From positions 8,521,206 through 8,585,205 of the forward strand of contig JAVMKO010000020.1 of assembly GCA_032164245.1 (NCBI GenBank): DNA of 64,000 nt, written 5' to 3'. The translations under genes and the position numbers were made by a program. This document shows positions 56,872 to 64,000 of the stretch, in pieces. Every line of letters begins with the position of its first letter. The stretch's first letter is position 1. The stretch is from Sternotherus odoratus. Taxonomy: Eukaryota; Chordata; Testudines; Kinosternidae. A model generated the notes under the pieces. It was not told where the DNA came from, did no database searches, and saw only the letters and a program-made list of their open reading frames with translations.

Positions 56872-59020
56872 GTAAATCGCTGCAGCGTTTTTGTTTTTTG
56901 TTTTGGTTTGTCTGAGCCCTTCCCAGAGCTAGAAAAAGAAATCTGGCTTGTTTTTATGTCACCGTATGGTGGCCCGATGGATGGTTTGGGTCTCCTGCCT
57001 TAAGGCTGAAAAGGTGTTTGGGCTCCTTGTTCAAGTTCCTGTAGACCGTTTTGATTTGCCTGCCTGTACGGCTCAGGTCACGTCCCTCTCCTTTCCGGGG
57101 AAATGATGGACTTCCAAGAACCTTGGGGATCATGGGAGCTCCCTGTAATTAGGCTGCAGGCCACATTAGTTTTAGGGGGGTTGGTGAGCCCCTTGGGGAC
57201 CTAGGGCAGCTCGACCTGCCTGCTATTAGAGTTCAGAAGTGTCCTCTTCTTGCTTTCACGTGACTGGTCCCCTTTGGCTTCTGAGTCAGAGTGACCGTCC
57301 TGTAAGCAGGGTGCGGGTCACGTCGGCGAGGATCTGGGGGAGGTGGTACCAAGAGCAGCGAGATGGCCTCCTAAATATGGTTCAAATCGTTACCTGCTTT
57401 TGAGGTTGTTGCTGCTCCGTGTGACGTCCCCGTCGGCGGAGTTTAGGTCCGTTCTTTGTCGTTAATGAGGGATTAGGGGGCCGTCTTGGACCCCTGAGAG
57501 GTCTCTGTAATTAATTTAGGCTTTAGGTCTCTACCCTTAATAGCATCTTGTCACGATGCTGCTCTTGCAGGATATGCAGAATGACCATTCTGTAACGGGC
57601 ACTCCAATCTGGTTCCTCTTGCTTATGGGGGGGGGGGGGGGGGGGGGATTTCAGGTCCTAATGGCTTGGGCCTTTGGGACGTCCCCGTAATCCGTGTTTG
57701 GGTCCTTCTCTCTCTATTTTCTTCCTCTAGTGGGATTATGGCCCTTTAGGCGCAGCAGAGGAACCTCCTCTATGTTGAGGGTGGAAGACACGTCGACCCC
57801 TTTTGAGCTCCAGACACCGTGCCGGCTCTCTGGAGTGCCTTTTGAGCCCAGCATGGCTTCTGCCGTGACGCCTCCCGGGTTCTGCCTCGCTTGTGATCAT
57901 TGGAGTCCAGAGAGTCCGCGACAACTGCTGGCGAAATCCAGGTTCCTTCACCATTTTCCTTGTTTGTTTGTTTGTTTGTTTGTTACACCGGTCGGTACCG
58001 TGCATCTTGTGTCTGTGACTCTTGCTATTAAAGTGCATTTTTCACTGCTTGCCAGGCATGACGTGCTGCTGACTTACTTATTTTATAGGGAGGATGCCAG
58101 AACCCAGATGAGAATTTGGCACTTTTGGAGAGTAGGAGGCCTCTGCGTGGAGTGTGCGGTGAAAGTGCATGATGAGGACAGGTCAGAATTCCCTTTCAGC
58201 TGTGGGTCGAAGGCTGCCTGTAGAGGCAAGAAGACGAGGTAGCAACTTTAATGTGTACTGTCTACAGTTTGAAGACCTACGGTCTCTCCTAATCCTGTCA
58301 TAACCTGTGTTGCATGCTCCCTCTCTTTCATTCTAGCAGGGGAGATGGACAATGGGAAGGAGGATCAAAGAAAAAAGGATGTAGAAGATGGAAGAGGAGC
58401 AGAAAATACAGACCGGGCACAAGGACCGTCCTGGTACTAGGGTGGAAGTCACTCTTCTTTGTGGGATGAGGGAAGACCGAGGGAGAGTGCTTGAACCTTG
58501 AGCAGTGAGACCTCCCTGTAACTAGGGTGCAGGTCTCTTTCCCCCTTGGCTCGGTTAGGCAGCTGCAGAGAGTGACCGTCCTGTAAGAAGGGTGCAGGGG
58601 ACACCTCTGACTCAGGCAGGGGGTCGAGCTCTTGAATACGTTTGGGCAACGTAGCCTCCCCGTAACCAGGGTTCTGGTCTCTCCTGAGCTGTAAGTGGTA
58701 AACCGTGTTGGCTGGCTAGTCAGCCTGACCACCCTGCAACTAGGTTTCAGGTCAGTTTCCTTTTCAAAGTCACGCAGTATAGAATATTGGCCAAATAGTC
58801 GGCCTGACTTCCCCACAAGCAGGGTTCTGATCTCATTCCTCTCGTCTGTGGGATTAGCAGGGTGATCATTTGAATGTGCCATGGCCATACCCTTTCCCAG
58901 GTAGTTCTATTTCTGCTTTGGGAAGTGCTGTCGTCTGGTATGACTGTGCTGGAGAGCGAATGGGATGTGCATGGGTGTGGAAGGTCTTGGGTTTTTTTGT
59001 TGGTTTTGTTTTGGTAATCT
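56872..59020 (+). repeat. Array unit 4
   Basis: The shortest unit without foreign insertion. Exon-like A is 58089-58238 and B starts at 58337 (acceptor ttctag). A plus frame is open from 57694 to 58242 (182 codons), covering PPGFCLACD, the segment before A, and A itself, ending KAACRGKKTR just before the donor GT. It is the longest continuous frame of the family. A poly-G run lies near 57628-57647, and a TTTG run at 57959-57983. Confidence 0.75.
57694..58242 (+). pseudogene. Open frame across an array module
   Basis: The 182-codon frame is homologous, by visible alignment, to frames at 51528-51725, 59399-59677, 60480-60860 and 63185-63430. Conserved features are P-G-F-C-L-A-F/C, a later T-P-V-G-x-x-H-L-V-S-V-T-L-A-I-K-V block, and a Lys/Arg-rich end. 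No known domain, signal peptide or membrane segment is evident. Neighbouring units carry shifts and stops, so I call it a decayed gene candidate. It may also be chance, kept open by sequence identity. Confidence 0.3.
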
Positions 59021-62000
59021 AAATCGCTGCAGCGTTTTTGTTTTCCGGTTTGGTTGGTTGGTTGAATGAGCTCTTCCCAGAACTAGAAATAGAATTCTTG
59101 TTTGTTTGGTTTGTTTTTATGTCCCCCATTTATGTATATGGTGACAGAATGGATGATTTGAGGTCTCCTGCCTTAAAGGTAGAAAGGTGTTTTGGGCCCC
59201 TTGCTTACGTTCCTCTAGAAGGGAGTTTGATCTGACTGCCTGTATGGCTCGGGTCACATCCCTCTCCCTTATGAGGGGAATTCAGGTCTTAATCACTTTG
59301 GGCCTTTGTGACAACCCCGTCATCCGGGTTGTTGTCATTCTCTTTGCTCTTGTGGACTCATGGCCCTTTAGTCTAAGCGGAGGGACCTGTTCTGTAGTTT
59401 GTGTGCAAGTCATATTGTGCCTCTCTCTCCCCAGAGGGCCGGGACCGTACCTGGAATGCGTTTCGCTCTCGCCCCGGGTTCTGTGGCGACGCCTCCCGGG
59501 TTCTGCCTCGCTTTTGAACGTCGGAGTCCAGACGGTCCGCCACAACGGCTGGCCGATTCCAGGTTCCCATCAGACCTTCACCCCCTTTCCCTGTTTGTTG
59601 AGATGCCTGTCGGTGCGCTGTACCTTGTGTCTGTGACTCTTGCTATTAAGTGGGTTTCTCACTGCCCCCGGGCCTAACGTTCTGTGGATTTATTTTATAG
59701 CAAAGATGCGGGAAACCTGGATTCGGAGCAGGGTATCGGATGAGCCGTTGACACTTTGGGAGAGTTGGAGGCCTGGATATGGAGCGCACCATCAAAGCGC
59801 ACGGCAGGGGACAGGTCAAATTCCCTTCCAGCTACGGGTCGAAGGCTGGCTGTAGAGGCACGAAGACAAGGTAACAACTTTAATGTGCACTGTTGGTATA
59901 TTTGAAGATCCGTGGACCGTCTTAATTGTGTAGTCATCTTCTTGCACATTCCCTCTGTTTCTCTCCAGCACATGAGTAAGACAATGGGCTGGTGGAGGAA
60001 AGAACAGATGATGCAGAAGATGGCAGAGGAGGAGAAAATATTGACCTGGCACAATGACCGTCCCGTAACTAAAGTGCAAGTCACACTTCTCTTGTGGGTT
60101 GGGGGAGAGAGAGACCGACTGTATTCCAGAGACTGTGACTGTAACCTGCTGTTTATTCTACCACTGATGCCAGCCTGAACCAAGAACTTTGCCATTACTA
60201 TATTCATTTCTTTTAGCCATTTGTAACTCTCACCTATAACTTTTCCTTTTATGAATAAACCTTTAGAATTTAAATTCTTAGAGTGGCAGCAGTGTGATTT
60301 GTGGGTAAGATATGATTTGGATATTGCCCTGGGACTGGGGCCCGATCCTTCGGGTTAGGGGAGAACCTTTTCTTTTATTGGTGTATCTGGTTTTCATAAC
60401 CATTTGTCCCCGGAACGAGTGGCTGCTGGTGGTGTTAGTGGGGAAACTGGAGCGTCTCAGGGAATTGCTCATGTGACTGGTGGCATTGGCCCGTGGGGTG
60501 AACCCACCTTCTTTTCTGTTTGGCTGGTTTGGTTTGCCTTCGAGGTGGAGGAACCCCAGCTTTGGGCCGGAACTGCCCCGTTTGAAGCAATCGGTCCCGA
60601 ATTGGCACTCTCGGTTGGGTCCCACCAGTAACGCTTTTTGTGCTCGTCCTGGGTTCTGCCTCGCCTTTGATCATCTGCGTCCACCGAATCCGCTACGAAT
60701 GCTGGCGAATTCCAGGTTCCGGTCAAACTTTCGGCCCTTTCCCCGTTGGTTTGTTAAACCGGTCGGTGTGCCGCACCTCGTGTCTGTGACTCTTGCTATT
60801 GAAGTGGATTTATTTTATAGCGAGGAAGCTGGAGACCTGGCTCCGCAGCAGGGTATCTGAGTCTTTTGGCCATTTGGCTGAGTTGAAGACCTGGTCGTGG
60901 AGTGTGCCGTCAAAGCGCGTGATGGGGCCCGCTCAGACTATCCTGAGGTCGAAGTCTGCCTCTAGTGCCAAGAAGACAAGGTAGCTACTTTTGCGCACTG
61001 TTTATATGTGAAGACCTACGGTCTCTGTCGTAACGTGTCTCACACGCTCCCTCTCTGTTTCCAGCACGTGAGGAAGACATCGGGAAGGCGGAGGAAAGAA
61101 AAGATGATGCGGAAGCTGGAAGAGGAGGAGAAAATACAGATGAGGTACAATGGATGTCCTGTAACTGGGGTGGAAGTCCCTCTTCTTTGTGGGGTTGGGG
61201 AAGAGAGGGAGAGTCTGAACCCAGTAGTACCTCGATCGGTGGGACCTCCTTGTAAGTAAGGTGCAGGTCTCTTTCCGCTGGGGTCTGTTAGCTACCTGGA
61301 AAGAGTGACCACCCTGTAAGAAGGGTGCAGGTGATACCGGTCTGACACGGGGAGGCGGTCGAGCGCTTTAATGCTATGGGCAACGTACCCTCCCTGTAAG
61401 TAGAGGTCAAGTGTCCCCTCTTGCCGTGGTGGGTTTGAGAAACGTTGTCCCGCTACTCGGTGATCTCCCTGCAATCGGGGTCTAGCTGACGTCTCTGTCG
61501 TCAGTGAGGTTTAGGGCTCGCTCACTAGGCTGGACGCCAACGACCCGCCTGTATCTTTTGGGTTTTGGTCTTTCCCCTTTTGGCTTGCCTGGCTTTCTGT
61601 GGTGCTCCGGCAAGGCACCTGGAAAGACCGCTCGCTTCACGAGAGTTCATGTCTTGATTTTCATTGAACGAGGCTGTTGAGCCCTTAAGTAGCTGGAGAT
61701 CGAGTGTCCGCCTGGTAGGTAGGGTTGAGGTCTCTCCTCTAGTGAGCTCTATGCGCCACTGGCTAGTCAGCATGGCCCTGCCCTGTCACTAGGGTTGAGG
61801 TCCATTTCCTTGTCAAAGTCAAGCAGTACAGAATTCTCACCTGCTAGTTGGCCTGACTGTCCTGTAAGGTCGCTCCCCCTCCTTTTCTGTAGGTCTGGCT
61901 AGTTGGGGTGACAGCCCTAGAACTAGGGTTCTGGTGTCTCCCCTTCTGAGCTGTAAGTGGTAAATGGCGCTATCTGGCCAGTCAGCCTGGCCACCCTGTA

Positions 62001-62172
62001 AGTAGGTTTCTGGTCCCATTCTTTTCACTTGTGGCATGAGCAGGTTGTAATAGTGTGCCCGTAGCCTTTCCCAGGTAGCTCTTTTTCTGCTTTGGGAAGT
62101 GCTGTGTCGTCCGGTACGTCTGTGTTGGAGAGCGAATGTGACGTGCCTGGGTGTGGAAGGTCTTTGTTTGTT
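59021..62172 (+). repeat. Array unit 5 plus partial unit, joined at an LTR
   Basis: Two modules occur before the next head. First: A 59701-59870 (ttttatag; acaag|gtaaca), B from 59969 (ctctccag). Second: A 60821-60980 (ttttatag; acaag|gtagct), B 61065-61160 (tttccag). Between them lies a truncated family C LTR (60121-60633) that sits at a deletion junction. Sub-repeat cores continue after 61160. Confidence 0.75.
60121..60633 (+). mobile_element. Truncated LTR (family C), second copy
   Basis: This copy corresponds to 55366-55885 of the first family C LTR, with about 80-85% identity by eye, including the AATAAA near 60256. The first 615 bp of the LTR are missing. The right flank begins about 75 bp further into the array than in unit 3. 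There is no target duplication. Confidence 0.85.
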
Positions 62173-64000
62173 TGTAAAGTGCTGCAGCTTTTTTGTTTTT
62201 TTGTTTGAGCTCTTCCCAGAGCTAGAAAAAGAACTCTGGTTGGTTGGTTTTGTTTTTTATTCTCCTCCCCCCTCCCCCCCCCCCCCCCCAGGTTTACTGG
62301 TATGGTGACCTAGCGGATGGTTTGGGTCTTGTGCCTTAAGGCTGAAAAGGTGTTTTTTGCCCCTTGCTTAAGTTCCTCTAGAAAGTGTGAGCTGTCTACA
62401 TGTACGGCTTAGGTCACCTCCCTCTCCCTTCTGGGGGAATGACCGACTTCCAAGAACGTTGGGGTCTGTGGGACCTCCCTGTAACCGAGGTTCAGGTCTC
62501 TTGGTATTTATGCCCCATTAAGCCAGGCGGTCAGAGTGGCCCCCTGTAATTAGGTGGCAGGCCACAGCCTTAGCTTATGGGCAGTTAATGAGCCCCTTGC
62601 GGACCTAGAGCAGGGAGACCTGGCTGCCATTAGAGTTCAGAGGTGTCTCCTTGCTTTGATGTGACTCTTCTCCTTTGGCTTCTGAGGCAGAGTGACTGTC
62701 CTGTAAGCAGGGTGCGGGTCACATCCGTGGGGATCTGGAGGAGGTGGTACCGAGAGCAGCGAGATGACCCCGTAACTATGGTTCAGATCGTTCCCCTGTC
62801 TTTGGGTTTGTCCTGCTCGATGTGACCTCCCCGTAAGCAGAGTTTAGGTCACAGTTTTCTCATTTCTGAGGGATTAGTGGGGCGGTTTGGTCTCCTGAGA
62901 GCTCCCTGTCACTTAAGGTTTTGGTCTCTACCCTTATTAGCAGATTGTCATGATGCTGCTCTTGCAGGCTAGCCAGAGTGGCCATTCTGTAACTGGGGGC
63001 TCAGGTCATGTCTCTCTTGCTTATGGGGGGGGGGGGGGGGGGATCCGGTCTTTGGGCCTTTGACATCCCCGTAATCGGGGTTGTGGTCCTTCTCTCTTGG
63101 CTCTCGTATTGCCCTTTAGGCTGAGCACAGGGACTTGCTCCACGGTTAGGGTGCAAGTCACGTCGGGCCTCTTTCTGTCCCCAGATGGCCGGGACCGTAC
63201 CTGGAATGCGTTTCAAGCTCGCCCTGGGTTCTACAGTGACGCCTCCCGGATTCCGTCTCGCTTTTGATCATCTGCATCCAGAGTCCCCCACAACTGCTGG
63301 CGAGTTTCAGGTTCCGTTCAAACCTTCGCTCCTTTTGCTGTTTGTCGTTACCCCGATCGGTACGCTGCACCTTGCGTCTATGATATTTCCGTGCAGATCT
63401 CAGTGGCCCCCAGGTATAATGTGCCACTGATTTATTTTACAGTGAGGATGCCAGAAAGCGATCTCCGCAGCAGAGTATCGATGAGTCCTTAGCAGTTTGG
63501 GAGAGTTGGTGGCCTGGGTGTGGAGTGTGCCGTCCAAGTGTGTGATGGGGACGGCTCAGAATTCCTTCTGAGGTCAAAGGCTGCCTAGAGAGGCAAGAAG
63601 ACCAGGTAGTGACTTTAATGTGCACTGTTTGTATATTTGAAGACCTACGGCCTCTGTTAATCCTGTCGTAACCTGTCTCGTGCGCTCCCTTCTCCTTGTT
63701 TCCAGGACGTGAGGAAGACCATGGGAAGATGGAGGAAAGAACAGATGATGGGAAGAGGAGGAGAAAATACAGACCGAGCACAATGACCATCCTGGAACTA
63801 GAATGGAAGTCCCTCTTGTGTGTTTGGGGGGAGAGGGGGGGGAGAGTGAGCTTGAATCCAATAGTACATGGAGATCTCCCTGTAACTAGGATTCGGGTCT
63901 CTTCTCCCTGGTTCTGTTAGGTGTCTGGAGAGAGTGACCACCCTGGAAGAAGGGTGCAGGGGACACCTCTGTGATTCAGTGAGGAGGTCGAGCTCTTTAA
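62173..64000 (+). repeat. Array unit 6, running off the window
   Basis: Head at 62173, poly-C run at about 62273-62289, poly-G at 63027-63042. Acceptor ctgtccccag and ATG at 63185 open a frame MAGTVPGM...PPGFRLAFD to 63430. Exon-like A is 63443-63605 (acceptor ttttacag; donor accag|gtagtg) and B starts at 63706 (tttccag). Core repeats continue to the last base. Confidence 0.75.

Larger units (their letters stand above)
48425..64000 (+). repeat. Hierarchical tandem array (macrosatellite-like)
   Basis: The array extends to the window's end. Its heads ('gctgcagcgtttttgttt' then 'gagctcttcccagagctaga') occur at about 48591, 51067, 53506, 56872, 59021 and 62173, spaced 2149-3366 bp; longer spacings hold LTR insertions or an extra partial unit. 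Inside each unit about 15 diverged sub-repeats of about 75 bp carry a core like CCTGTAAGTAGGGTTCAGGT. Once or twice per unit a module with intron-like signals occurs. Copies differ by roughly 15-20% by eye, so the array is not freshly homogenised. Not a family I recognise. Alternatives are a decayed tandem gene family or a non-coding RNA locus. Confidence 0.9.

Noticed and set aside
57600..57660. Poly-G runs (also 15400, 56528, 63027) as meaningful elements
   Set aside because: Homopolymers of this length are commonly assembly or slippage products; run lengths should not be trusted.
48425..64000. CRISPR-like array
   Set aside because: Cores are diverged, spacings vary from about 60 to 165 bp, and the setting is a vertebrate genome.

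Overview
This window reads as non-coding chromosomal DNA of a hidden-necked (cryptodiran) turtle. The diagnostic sign is a tRNA-headed SINE whose tail is shared with CR1 LINEs, the tortoise Pol III/SINE type, present in both orientations near 16.5, 27.7, 30.7 and 39.6 kb. CR1 3' ends, MIR/CORE-SINE-like remnants, an L2-type reverse-transcriptase remnant, hAT, pogo/Tigger-like and Harbinger-like miniature DNA transposons and several solo LTRs accompany it. Alu, primate-type L1 and bacterial gene organisation are absent. I find no intact host protein-coding gene, rRNA, real tRNA or CRISPR array. The long open frames come from GC-rich tandem repeats or are dead transposon pieces.

Layout. 1-20 kb: mostly unique AT-rich sequence with old MIR-like and CR1 fragments, a Harbinger-like MITE (2.4 kb), a hAT MITE with a perfect 8-bp target duplication (3.8 kb) and a solo LTR with a perfect 5-bp duplication (13.0 kb). 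20.3-21.7 kb: a probable retroelement carrying a TATA box and a short Pro/Glu-rich repeat ORF, interrupted by a hAT MITE. 22-34 kb: a small LTR, an L2 fragment, SINEs, a 28-bp-stem hairpin (27.8 kb), an inverted Penelope-like pair (29.0 kb) and a CR1 copy that split an older MIR-like element (33.3 kb). 35-37 kb: a 1-kb hAT element containing a 230-bp duplication, a 27-bp micro-inversion and a 43-bp-stem hairpin, followed by a C-rich minisatellite. 39-45 kb: SINE, pogo-like MITE, two solo LTRs, another MITE and an LTR-element fragment.

45.8-64 kb is the remarkable part. A 41-bp, CpG-dense minisatellite of about 37 copies is followed by a G-rich minisatellite, then a small CpG island with GC boxes, and then, directly abutting it, a hierarchical tandem array that runs off the window. 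The array has six heads spaced 2.1-3.4 kb apart. Each unit contains roughly fifteen diverged copies of a core resembling CCTGTAAGTAGGGTTCAGGT. Seven gene-like modules with conserved splice-site positions are embedded in it. One unit holds a 1.15-kb LTR, and a diverged, truncated copy of the same LTR lies further on, which suggests they spread together. I recognise no described family that matches this array. A decayed tandem gene family, a transcribed macrosatellite or a non-coding RNA locus all remain possible.
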